From: an uncultured Oscillospiraceae bacterium
GTDB taxonomy: Bacteria; Bacillota; Clostridia; Oscillospirales; Oscillospiraceae
DNA: 5,963 nucleotides
NCBI GenBank assembly: GCA_900756715.1
Contig: CAAELC010000021.1
Span: 1-5,963, forward strand
Direction of reading: 5' to 3'
Positions 1 to 4,993 of the stretch are shown here, piece by piece (within the stretch, counting starts at the first letter, position 1; every line of letters begins with the position of its first letter). The translations under genes and the position numbers were made by a program. The notes beneath the pieces were generated by a model. That model was not told the DNA's origin, did not search any database, and worked only from the letters and a program-made list of their open reading frames with translations.

Positions 1-132
1 TGCGCGCTGATCAACGGCTATGTCATCGGGCGATTCTCCGCGTTCTATGAAGAGCACTGGACATTTTGCGACCGCTTCCCATGGCGGAAATATTTCGCGC
101 CGGACACTGCGGCGCAAACGAACGCAGAGTGA
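1..132 (+). CDS. C-terminal end of an unrecognised protein (5' truncated by window edge)
   Basis: Reading from base 1, an open frame of 43 codons runs to a TGA at 130-132. The residues are protein-like and rich in aromatics (INGYVIGRFSAFYEEHWTF, then DRFPWRKYF), ending in a polar tail (DTAAQTNAE). I do not recognise the family. The short aromatic and basic tail after a hydrophobic start would fit the cytoplasmic end of a membrane protein, but this is a guess from composition. It stops 38 bases before the hairpin at 171-200, which could also end this transcript, although the T-run on this strand is poor. The start and most of the gene lie outside the window. Confidence is moderate because only composition and position support it. 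Confidence 0.5.
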   Translation, partial: CALINGYVIGRFSAFYEEHWTFCDRFPWRKYFAPDTAAQTNAE

Positions 133-164
133 AACGCCTTGTATCTCTCCACGCCGGTGCGCAG

Positions 165-200
165 ATAAAAAAGCTGCCCTGCTTGTGCGCAGGGCAGCTT
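165..200 (-). terminator. Strong intrinsic terminator for leftward transcription, possibly bidirectional
   Basis: A perfect 12-bp stem (AAGCTGCCCTGC paired with GCAGGGCAGCTT, 171-200) encloses a 6-base loop. On the minus strand the stem runs straight into six T (complement of the A-run at 167-172), the classic Rho-independent form. On the plus strand the following bases are AACTATTGTT, a weak T-run, so stopping the partial gene at 1-132 is possible but less certain. The orientation implies a leftward transcript from the promoter at 448-476. Confidence 0.8.
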
Positions 201-202
201 AA

Positions 203-401
203 CTATTGTTGGTAATGTTGCAGCAGGCGATTTTCGCAACTGCGTACCGCCGGTTCCTCTACGCCCTTTTTGCGCCAATTCCGCATGGAGTTCTATGCCG
301 AAAGCCCGGTTAGACGCTCAATGTATCCCAGCGCCTGCGACAGCAGCGATTCCTTTCGCTGTGTGCTTTCCGGATTCGTCGCCTTTCAGGAATTTGCCCA
401 T
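203..401 (-). pseudogene. Possible decayed small gene (frameshifted), or a non-coding RNA body
   Basis: This lies between a near-consensus leftward promoter (448-476) and a T-rich leftward terminator (165-200). An ATG at 401-399 has GGAG six bases upstream and begins MGKFLKGDESGKHTA, but its frame closes at 318. A second minus frame carries KESLLSQALGYIERLTGLSA; the first frame then resumes with ELHAELAQKG; the second frame again carries VEEPAVRSCENRLLQHYQQ and stops at 203-205, directly before the terminator. Joining these needs three single-base shifts, one of them near the run AAAAAGGG. This reads like a roughly 65-residue protein broken by small indels, or by assembly errors at homopolymers. 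The alternative is that the interval is a structured RNA of about 270 nt and the peptide pieces are coincidence. No family is recognised, and confidence in coding is low. Confidence 0.28.
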
Positions 402-447
402 CTCGAACTCCGCGCCCGCAGAGAGAAGGGCTCATCGCAATACGCTC

Positions 448-476
448 ATTATAGCAGATAGGCAGCATTCTCTCAA
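448..476 (-). promoter_or_regulatory. Sigma-A type promoter reading leftward
   Basis: On the minus strand: -35 TTGAGA (476-471), 17-base spacer, -10 TATAAT (453-448). This is one of the best promoters in the window, and it points into a region with no intact gene. The predicted start is near 441, which would give a transcript of about 270 nt ending at the terminator at 165-200. Confidence 0.7.
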
Positions 477-586
477 GCGGTATTTTATCATTTTGCCATG
501 CCGGTGAGAAGACATGCGTTTGGCCCATGCATTCGCCGAATGGCCGCTCTTTGACCGATCCCTATTTCGGAATTGGGTTAAAAAGA

Positions 587-616
587 TGGGCAGAATATCC
601 TCCGCTATGGTATAAT
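587..616 (+). promoter_or_regulatory. Extended -10 promoter of ogt
   Basis: The -10 is TATAAT (611-616), preceded by TGG (608-610), an extended -10 element. The -35 is weak (TGGGCA, 587-592) at 18 bases. The predicted start near 623 leaves a leader of about 64 bases before ogt. Nothing shows regulation at the promoter itself. Confidence 0.6.
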
Positions 617-632
617 GCATGCAGGGAAGGCA

Positions 633-661
633 CTGCCGAAGGTCAACTGCGTCATCGGCAG
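633..661 (+). promoter_or_regulatory. Leader hairpin / dyad before ogt
   Basis: CTGCCGA (633-639) and TCGGCAG (655-661) form a perfect 7-bp inverted repeat with a 15-base loop, inside the predicted ogt leader and nine bases before the ribosome binding site AGGAG (671-675). It could be an RNA hairpin or an operator; nothing tells which. There is no T-run after it, so it is not a terminator. Confidence 0.35.
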
Positions 662-686
662 AATATTGAAAGGAGCCATTGAAACA

Positions 687-1154
687 ATGAAAAAAATTGC
701 GATTTACCACTCCCCCGTTGGGGATATACAGCTGGAGTATGAAAACGGCACCGTCACGGCGCTGAAGAACGCGGATGCTTCTTCCGTCAAGGCAGACCCG
801 CCAAGTGAGCTGGCAGAACGGGTCTTCCGGCAGTTGGATGAATATTTCGTCGGGACGCGCAGAGATTTCGATTTTCCCTGTCGGCTTCACGGAACGCCGT
901 TTCAGGAAAAGGTCTGGGCGGCGCTGCGGGAGATTCCCTATGGGGAAACACGAAGCTACAAAGAGATTGCTGCGGCCATCGGGCGGCCCCGTGCGTTTCG
1001 CGCCATCGGCGCGGCAAATCATGCCAACCCTATCCTGATTGCGATTCCCTGCCATCGGGTCATTGGGGCCGACGGCAGCCTTGTCGGTTACGGCGGCGGG
1101 CTGGCTATGAAGAAAGCGCTGCTGGAGCTGGAAAAGAGGGCCTGCGGCCGCTGA
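687..1154 (+). CDS. ogt: Methylated-DNA--[protein]-cysteine S-methyltransferase (O6-alkylguanine repair)
   Basis: This 155-residue suicide repair protein moves the alkyl group from O6-alkylguanine in DNA to its own cysteine, restoring the base. The active-site motif IPCHRVIG is present, with nucleophile Cys122. It is flanked by RAIGAANHANP (the arginine at about 105 matches the family's base-flipping Arg finger) and by GSLVGYGGGLAMKKALLELE (131-150). The C-terminal DNA-binding domain with its HTH spans about 70-150 (TPFQEKVW, YGETRSYKEIA, AIGRPRAFRAIG); residues 1-65 form the poorly conserved N-terminal domain. Length is typical for the short Ogt/AGT form, with no Ada regulatory domain. I chose ATG at 687 because AGGAG (671-675) precedes it and the protein then begins MKKIAIYHSPVGDIQLEY, as the family does; an in-frame ATG at 615 falls on the promoter. 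It is convergent with the MATE gene, 61 bases apart, and appears monocistronic. Confidence 0.95.
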   Translation: MKKIAIYHSPVGDIQLEYENGTVTALKNADASSVKADPPSELAERVFRQLDEYFVGTRRDFDFPCRLHGTPFQEKVWAALREIPYGETRSYKEIAAAIGRPRAFRAIGAANHANPILIAIPCHRVIGADGSLVGYGGGLAMKKALLELEKRACGR

Positions 1155-1200
1155 CACAGCAGAAGCTGCGGGTGCGCGCCTGCCTGTCCCGCTCCAATGT

Positions 1201-1216
1201 AAAACGGTTGAGCCGT
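1201..1216 (-). terminator. Weak terminator-like hairpin after the MATE gene
   Basis: On the minus strand ACGG-CTCAA-CCGT is followed by TTTTA, overlapping the last base of the MATE stop codon. The stem is only 4 bp, so it would be weak. It is the only candidate in the 61-base convergent gap between ogt and the MATE gene, and no terminator is visible for ogt. Confidence 0.2.
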
Positions 1217-2595
1217 CAGGTGGGGCGATTGGCGGGCGCGTTCATCCGGGCCAGCGCCCGGGGAAAATGAATGGAAAAGATGATAACCGTGCCGGTAATA
1301 GCCAGCGTATCAGCCACAGGCTCCGCCAGATACACGGCAGTAACCGGGTCGGGCAGCAGGTGCGGCAGAAGAAAAATCAGCGGGATAAGCAAGACAAATT
1401 TCCGCAGCACCGCCACCATGATAGAGCAGGGCGCGTTGCCGGTGGCCACAAAGGCAGCCTGACAGGAGGTCTGTATGCCCAGAAGCAGCAGCGAGGAGCA
1501 GAAAATCCGCAGCGAACGGGTCGCAAAGGCTACGAGTTCCCTATCCGATGTGAACAGGCGGACAAAAACCGTGGGAAACAGCTCTATGGCAGCCCAGAAT
1601 GTGGTGGAGCAGACCAGCGAGCACAGCAGCGTCAGCCGGAAAGCCTGCCGCACCCGCTGGCGGCTGCCCGCGCCGAAATTGTAGCTGATAATCGGCTGGG
1701 CGCTTTGGGAAATGCCGTGCATGGGCAGCTGGGCAAACTGAAGAACGCTGTGCAGAATGGTCATGGAGCCAACGGCCATGTCGCCGCCGTATTTCAGCAG
1801 CGAGGAGTTGAAGCAGACCGACACCATGCTGCTGCTGGCCTGAATGAAAAAGGTGGCCAGACCCAAAGACAGACACGGCGGAATCAGCTTCATGTCGCCG
1901 GGCAGGTTCTTCCGCTGCAGGTGCAGCACCGTGCGCCGCCCGGTGAGAAAATGCATCACCCACATGCAGGAAACGCACTGGGACAGGACCGTGGCAAGAG
2001 CCGCGCCCCGGACCCCCAGCCTCAGCCCAAAAATAAACAGGGGGTCCAGAACCAGATTGCACCCGGCGCCCAGCAGCACCGTGCGCATGCTGACCGAGGC
2101 AAAGCCCTGCGCGGAAATAAAGGCGTTCATCCCCAGTGTAAGCTGCACGAACAGCGTGCCGGTGGCGTAAATGCTCATATAGGCGTGGGCGTATTCGATG
2201 GTGTTCTCGCTGCATCCGAACAGCAGCAGAAGCGGGCGGCCAAACACCAGCAGCAGGGCTGTCAGCACAGCGGAGATAACGACCTGCATCGTCAGGCAGG
2301 TTCCCATAATCTGCTCGGCCCCCTCCCGGTCCCCCCGTCCCAGGGCAATAGAGGCTCTGGGCGCGCCGCCGGAGGAGGCAAAGGCGGCGAAGGCGGAAAT
2401 GATGGTAATCAGCGGCATACACACGCCCACCCCCGTCAGGGCAGCCTTTCCCACCAGCGGCATGTGGCCGATGTAGATGCGGTCCACAATGTTATACAGC
2501 ATGTTTACCACCTGCGCCGCTACCGTTGGCACTGCCAGCTTCAGCAGCAGGCGGCCGATAGGCTCGGTGCCTAAAAATTGTTCATCCTTTGTCAT
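1216..2595 (-). CDS. MATE family multidrug efflux transporter (MepA-like)
   Basis: This 459-residue inner-membrane antiporter should export drugs or other cationic, amphipathic compounds in exchange for Na+ or H+; the substrate cannot be read from sequence. The N-terminus has the MATE signature FLGTEPIGRLLLKLAVPTV (7-25), followed by NMLYNIVDRIYIGH (31-44) and SGGAPRASIALGRGDREGAE (75-94). The second half repeats the fold from about 236, with HGISQSAQPIISYNFGAGSR (293-312) equivalent to the QP.ISYN.GA motif of MepA-type pumps. About twelve hydrophobic segments cover 17-442, and the length is normal for the family. ATG at 2595 is preceded by GGAAGGA (2610-2604) at 8-base spacing. It is divergent from mgtE and convergent with ogt, so probably monocistronic. 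No linked MarR or TetR regulator is present, but its leader has a perfect dyad (2626-2639). A gene symbol would overstate what the sequence shows. Confidence 0.95.
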   Translation of the reverse strand: MTKDEQFLGTEPIGRLLLKLAVPTVAAQVVNMLYNIVDRIYIGHMPLVGKAALTGVGVCMPLITIISAFAAFASSGGAPRASIALGRGDREGAEQIMGTCLTMQVVISAVLTALLLVFGRPLLLLFGCSENTIEYAHAYMSIYATGTLFVQLTLGMNAFISAQGFASVSMRTVLLGAGCNLVLDPLFIFGLRLGVRGAALATVLSQCVSCMWVMHFLTGRRTVLHLQRKNLPGDMKLIPPCLSLGLATFFIQASSSMVSVCFNSSLLKYGGDMAVGSMTILHSVLQFAQLPMHGISQSAQPIISYNFGAGSRQRVRQAFRLTLLCSLVCSTTFWAAIELFPTVFVRLFTSDRELVAFATRSLRIFCSSLLLLGIQTSCQAAFVATGNAPCSIMVAVLRKFVLLIPLIFLLPHLLPDPVTAVYLAEPVADTLAITGTVIIFSIHFPRALARMNAPANRPT

Positions 2596-2625
2596 GCAGA
2601 CAATCCTTCCCGTGATTTACTCCCC

Positions 2626-2639
2626 GGCTGCAAGCAGCC
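2626..2639 (-). promoter_or_regulatory. Perfect dyad in the MATE 5' leader (operator or RNA hairpin)
   Basis: GGCTGC-AA-GCAGCC is a perfect 6-bp inverted repeat about 3 to 16 bases downstream of the predicted MATE transcription start and 16 bases before the ribosome binding site. This position suits a repressor operator. As RNA, a two-base loop is too tight, so the inner pair would open. No regulator gene is linked. Confidence 0.35.
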
Positions 2640-2648
2640 CATTTGTTT

Positions 2649-2678
2649 ATCATATACGAAAAAGAGGAAGAAAAGCAA
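2649..2678 (-). promoter_or_regulatory. Promoter of the MATE gene
   Basis: On the minus strand: -35 TTGCTT (2678-2673), 18-base spacer, -10 TATGAT (2654-2649). The predicted start is near 2642, giving a leader of about 47 bases. It lies back to back with the mgtE promoter; the two -35 boxes are 29 bases apart. Confidence 0.55.
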
Positions 2679-2707
2679 GAGGTTTAGTAAAAAATTCTCA
2701 AAATGAG

Positions 2708-2736
2708 TTGACTTTTTTCCGCTGAGGCATTAAAAT
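2708..2736 (+). promoter_or_regulatory. Strong sigma-A promoter of mgtE
   Basis: -35 TTGACT (2708-2713), 17-base spacer, -10 TAAAAT (2731-2736). The predicted start is near 2743, about 250 bases before the mgtE ATG, so the transcript has an unusually long leader. A small dyad, CTCA-AAA-TGAG (2698-2708), abuts the -35 box and could be an operator. Confidence 0.72.
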
Positions 2737-2770
2737 AAGCAGGTATTTTGAAAACCGGAGGTGAAACTAT

Positions 2771-2857
2771 ATGGGCAGTTGCGACAGTACAGGAAGAAGA
2801 CTCTGCAGCGGCGTGGGAAGAACGCCGGGGCCGCAGGCTGTCCGTATGGCAGCATAG
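2771..2857 (+). CDS. Candidate 28-residue leader peptide upstream of mgtE
   Basis: An ATG at 2771 follows a very strong Shine-Dalgarno, GGAGGTGA (2757-2764), at 6-base spacing, and lies about 28 bases after the predicted transcription start. The frame runs MGSCDSTGRRLCSGVGRTPG then PQAVRMAA and stops with TAG at 2855-2857. The peptide is arginine-rich with a TPGPQ stretch and resembles no protein I know. The case for translation rests on the ribosome binding site and on the stop codon lying at the foot of a terminator-like hairpin (2856-2878), as in attenuation control. For comparison, proline-containing leader peptides such as MgtL are known to couple magnesium level to transporter expression in enterobacteria; that this one works alike is inference. 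The good SD could also be chance in a purine-rich stretch. Confidence 0.42.
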   Translation: MGSCDSTGRRLCSGVGRTPGPQAVRMAA

Positions 2858-2878
2858 CACCCGGATGGGCTGTTTTTT
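2850..2878 (+). terminator. Terminator-like attenuator hairpin overlapping the leader peptide stop
   Basis: AGC-(A)-CC pairs with GG-GCT (2856-2871, one bulged A, 5-base loop), and TTTTTT follows at 2873-2878. An alternative outer pairing CAGC/GCTG (2850-2853 with 2869-2872) is also possible. The stem is modest, but the six-T run is good. A ribosome paused at the TAG at 2855-2857 would cover its 5' arm and prevent it from forming. Confidence 0.4.
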
Positions 2879-2882
2879 CCTC

Positions 2883-2960
2883 CCACCGCTGATGATTTCT
2901 GTACCACGCAGCAAGAACCGTAGGCTGCGCTTTGGGGAAACTCAGGGCGGTGGATTTTTT
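2883..2960 (+). promoter_or_regulatory. Long structured leader element ending in a T-run before mgtE (second attenuator or riboswitch-like)
   Basis: CCACCGC (2883-2889) pairs perfectly with GCGGTGG (2947-2953), followed by A and TTTTTT (2955-2960). Inside, CGCAGC (2907-2912) pairs perfectly with GCTGCG (2924-2929) around an 11-base loop, and TTTC/GAAA (2896-2899 with 2937-2940) can also pair. The result is a long hairpin with internal loops that ends like an intrinsic terminator. It lies between a strong promoter and mgtE, so constitutive termination here would silence the gene; a conditional switch is more likely. I could not match it to the M-box, NiCo or yybP-ykoY riboswitches from memory. 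Confidence 0.45.
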
Positions 2961-2993
2961 GCGCCCGTTTTTGGGCCGAGAGGAGGAAACAGC

Positions 2994-4391
2994 ATGAGCA
3001 AGAACATCACAAGCATGCAGGAAAGGGACTACACGGGGCGGCTGCTGGCTCTGCTGCGCAGTGGCCGGAGCCGCCGGGAGTTGGCCGAGCAGCTGGGAGA
3101 TTTCCATGACAACGATCTGGCGGCGGTGCTGGGACAGCTTTCTGCCGGGGAGCGGCAGGAGTTGTACGAGGTGCTGGGCACCCGTTGGCTGGCGCAGGTG
3201 CTGTCATACACCGAGGATGCAGGAACTTATCTGCAGGAGATGGAGCCGGGGCGTGCGGCGCAGGTGCTGTCGGAGATGGATGCCGACGACGCGGTGGATG
3301 CGCTGGAAGACCTGCCGGGTGCTGTGCAGCGGCAGCTGGTAGCGCTGCTGGACGATGATTCCCGCCGGGATGTGCGCACCATTCGTTCCTATGATGAGGA
3401 CGAGGCGGGCAGTATGATGACCACCAATTTTGTGGCCATTCCCCGCAGCCTGACCATCCGGCAGGCCATGCGGGAACTGGTGCGTCAGGCAGGTGAGCAT
3501 GACAATATCGGCACCGTCTATGCCACAGAGGGCGGCCGGCTGTATGGCGCCATCGACCTGAAGGATCTGATTACCGCGCGGGAAAACGATGCCTTGGAGG
3601 ACATCATCAGCACCTCTTACCCCTATGTGACGGACCACGAAAAACTCAGTGACTGTGCCCAGCGGCTGCGGGAGTACGCCGAAGACTCCATCCCCGTGGT
3701 CAGCGCCGATATGCGCCTGCTGGGCGTCATCACGGCACAGGATGTGGTGGAGCTGGTGGATGACCAGCTGGGTGATGACTACGCCAAGCTGGGCGGTCTG
3801 TCCGGCGAGGAGGATCTGGAGGAAAGCACCCGTCAGAGTATGCGCAAGCGCCTGCCGTGGCTGGCAATCCTGCTGGTGCTGGGATTGGGCGTTTCTTCGG
3901 TGGTCGGCGTGTTCGAGGGCGTTGTGGCGGCGATTCCTATCGTGATGTGCTTTCAGTCCCTGATTCTGGACATGGCGGGCAATGTGGGCACCCAATCGCT
4001 GGCAGTAACCATCCGGGTGCTGGCGGATGAAGAACTGCCCGCCGGGCAGAAGCGGCGTCTGGCCGGCAAGGAGCTGCGGGTGGGCTTCGGAAACGGTTTG
4101 CTGCTGGGCCTGCTGGCGTTTGTGTTCATTGGCCTTTATCTGTGCGTGCTCAAGCACACACCGGTGATGCATGCGTTTCTGATTTCCGGCTGCGTGGGGC
4201 TTGCGCTGATGCTGTCGATGGTTATTTCCAGTCTGGTGGGCACCCTGATTCCCATGTTTTTTCAGGCACTGCATGTGGACCCGGCTGTAGCCTCCGGGCC
4301 GCTGATTACAACGGTGAACGATCTGGTGGCCGTGGTGACCTACTACGGGCTGGTGTGGCTGCTGCTGATCCGGCTGCTGGGCCTTGGCTGA
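2994..4391 (+). CDS. mgtE: Magnesium transporter MgtE
   Basis: This 465-residue homodimeric channel lets Mg2+ into the cell and closes when cytosolic Mg2+ is high. The order is that of the family: an acidic helical MgtE N domain (about 29-130, with DNDLAAVLGQLSAGERQELY and MDADDAVDALEDLP), a CBS pair (about 137-255, beginning DEAGSMMTTNFVAIP; second CBS near YVTDHEKLSDCAQ and RLLGVITAQDV), a connecting plug helix (about 256-286), then five membrane segments (about 287-463). Signatures are DMAGNVGTQSLAVTIRVLA (326-344) in the pore domain and SGPLITTVNDLVAVVTYYG (434-452), whose Asp443 sits where the pore Mg2+-binding aspartate lies in characterised MgtE. ATG at 2994 has AGGAGG (2981-2986) at 7-base spacing. 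An in-frame upstream TTG at 2748 would add 82 residues of leader sequence with no family match, so I rejected it. Expression is probably controlled through the long leader (2743-2993). It has its own promoter; rrf2 follows 65 bases on. Confidence 0.96.
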   Translation: MSKNITSMQERDYTGRLLALLRSGRSRRELAEQLGDFHDNDLAAVLGQLSAGERQELYEVLGTRWLAQVLSYTEDAGTYLQEMEPGRAAQVLSEMDADDAVDALEDLPGAVQRQLVALLDDDSRRDVRTIRSYDEDEAGSMMTTNFVAIPRSLTIRQAMRELVRQAGEHDNIGTVYATEGGRLYGAIDLKDLITARENDALEDIISTSYPYVTDHEKLSDCAQRLREYAEDSIPVVSADMRLLGVITAQDVVELVDDQLGDDYAKLGGLSGEEDLEESTRQSMRKRLPWLAILLVLGLGVSSVVGVFEGVVAAIPIVMCFQSLILDMAGNVGTQSLAVTIRVLADEELPAGQKRRLAGKELRVGFGNGLLLGLLAFVFIGLYLCVLKHTPVMHAFLISGCVGLALMLSMVISSLVGTLIPMFFQALHVDPAVASGPLITTVNDLVAVVTYYGLVWLLLIRLLGLG

Positions 4392-4395
4392 AGGC
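4381..4395 (+). repeat. Short hairpin across the mgtE stop codon
   Basis: GCCTT-GGCTG-AAGGC is a perfect 5-bp stem that includes the mgtE TGA and ends just before the rrf2 -35 box. TTGCAATTTG follows, which is a poor T-run, so I do not call it a terminator. It is the only structure that could slow readthrough from mgtE into rrf2. Confidence 0.25.
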
Positions 4396-4424
4396 TTGCA
4401 ATTTGAAAAACCCTATGCTATAAT
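4396..4424 (+). promoter_or_regulatory. Sigma-A promoter of rrf2
   Basis: -35 TTGCAA (4396-4401), 17-base spacer, -10 TATAAT (4419-4424), starting 4 bases after the mgtE stop. The predicted start is near 4431, about 26 bases before the ATG. The Rrf2 gene can thus be made independently of mgtE. Confidence 0.78.
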
Positions 4425-4427
4425 AGG
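4412..4427 (+). promoter_or_regulatory. Dyad over the rrf2 -10 box, candidate autoregulatory operator
   Basis: CCTAT-GCTATA-ATAGG is a perfect 5-bp inverted repeat with a 6-base centre. It extends imperfectly to AACC(C)TAT/ATA-GGTT and covers the -10 hexamer. Rrf2 proteins bind as dimers and often repress their own promoter, so this is the natural operator candidate. Confidence 0.45.
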
Positions 4428-4456
4428 TTTATAAAGCGTCAGGGGAGGATAATGAT

Positions 4457-4891
4457 ATGGCAATGACAATCTCGACCAAGGGGCGCTACGCCCTGCGGGT
4501 GATGGTGGATCTGGCGGAGCATAACAGCGATGGGTATCTTCCCCTGAAAGAGATTGCCGCGCGGCAGGAAATATCAGAAAAATATCTGGAACTGATCGTG
4601 CGTCTGCTGGTGCAGGAGGGGCTGCTGGAGGGTGTGCGCGGCAAGGGCGGCGGCTACCGGCTGACCCGCCCGCCGGAGGCGTATACGCTGGGCGACATTC
4701 TGCGGGCCACCGAGGGGTCCCTTGCGCCGGTGGCGTGCCTGGATGAGGGGAGCCAGCCCTGCAGCCGGGCCGGTCAGTGCCGCACTCTTCCCATCTGGCA
4801 GCGGCTGGACGGACTGCTGTGCAGCTTTTTCGACAGTGTACACCTGACGGAGCTGCTGGAGCCGGGCGATGGGCACTGCCCGGGGAAATAA
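4457..4891 (+). CDS. Rrf2 family transcriptional regulator, [Fe-S] type
   Basis: This 144-residue DNA-binding regulator has the Rrf2 layout: TISTKGRYALRVMVDLAEH at the N-terminus, a helix-turn-helix (about 29-52, LKEIAARQEISEKYLELIVR), and a wing VRGKGGGYRLTRP (60-72). Cys94, Cys102 and Cys108 (C-x7-C-x5-C) are placed like the cluster ligands of IscR, NsrR and relatives. This suggests it senses iron-sulfur status, redox or nitric oxide, but the signal cannot be read from sequence. ATG at 4457 follows GGGGAGG (4442-4448) with 8 bases between. An ATG at 4452 is out of frame and closes at once. The usual partners of such regulators in Clostridia (nifS/iscS cysteine desulfurase and nifU) are not next to it, so its targets are probably elsewhere, besides its own promoter. 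CymR-like sulfur regulation is a weaker alternative, because CymR lacks this cysteine triad. Confidence 0.93.
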   Translation: MAMTISTKGRYALRVMVDLAEHNSDGYLPLKEIAARQEISEKYLELIVRLLVQEGLLEGVRGKGGGYRLTRPPEAYTLGDILRATEGSLAPVACLDEGSQPCSRAGQCRTLPIWQRLDGLLCSFFDSVHLTELLEPGDGHCPGK

Positions 4892-4908
4892 CCTGCTGTG
4901 CTGTTCCT

Positions 4909-4921
4909 GCCGGCCTCCGGC
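4909..4921 (+). terminator. Weak hairpin after rrf2
   Basis: GCCGG-CCT-CCGGC is a perfect 5-bp GC stem 17 bases after the rrf2 stop. What follows (TGCGCAGATTTC) is not a proper T-run, so termination is doubtful. It is the only candidate before the next gene. Confidence 0.2.
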
Positions 4922-4954
4922 TGCGCAGATTTCATTGTATGTAAGGAGTATTTT

Positions 4955-4993
4955 TTGAAGCTGAATATTTTGTTATCGGAGCGTGTGGCCTGA
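4955..4993 (+). CDS. Candidate 12-residue leader peptide upstream of the RNHCP gene
   Basis: A TTG at 4955 has a strong Shine-Dalgarno, AAGGAG (4943-4948), at 6-base spacing. It opens a frame reading M(TTG)KLNILLSERVA that stops with TGA at 4991-4993. The stop lies between the 5' arms of two interleaved stems (4981-5037), so translation could change the folding of the RNHCP leader. The very short length and TTG start make chance a serious alternative, and no promoter is obvious directly upstream; readthrough from rrf2 would have to supply the transcript. Confidence 0.22.
   Translation: MKLNILLSERVA

Noticed and set aside
270..461. Plus-strand 63-codon frame in the gene-poor start region
   Set aside because: No ribosome binding site or promoter on this strand, and promoter and terminator signals there point leftward.
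432..1157. Minus-strand open frame of 241 codons opposite ogt
   Set aside because: It overlaps the whole of ogt and runs through the strong leftward promoter; no family features.
1155..1272. Open reading continuing after ogt toward the MATE gene (QQKLRVRACLSRSNVKRL-like peptide)
   Set aside because: No start or ribosome binding site, and it runs antisense into the MATE C-terminus; it looks like chance openness in GC-rich DNA.
1267..2574. Long plus-strand open frame (435 codons) opposite the MATE gene
   Set aside because: It is very rich in Gln, Gly, Arg and His, has no ribosome binding site and lies wholly antisense to a clear transporter; a GC-rich shadow frame.
2889..2941. CTGATGA followed later by GAAAC, as in a hammerhead ribozyme core
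   Set aside because: The bases directly after CTGATGA (TTT) and before GAAA (GGG) offer only weak wobble pairs instead of the required G-C closed stem II, and no cleavage-site arrangement fits.
2748..2993. mgtE start at the upstream TTG giving an 82-residue N-terminal extension
   Set aside because: The extension is translated leader sequence without family similarity, the TTG lies about five bases after the predicted transcription start with no room for a ribosome binding site, and ATG 2994 has AGGAGG at proper spacing.
2743..2993. M-box (ykoK) magnesium riboswitch
   Set aside because: The expected conserved blocks, such as the GGTGAGGCTCCT-like 5' segment and the AGTGCTAAAGCTCTACG-like 3' segment, are not present as I know them. 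A covariance search could overturn this.
3204..4274. Long minus-strand open frame (356 codons) opposite mgtE
   Set aside because: Same shadow composition (Gln/His/Arg-rich) opposite a certain gene, with no promoter or ribosome binding site.
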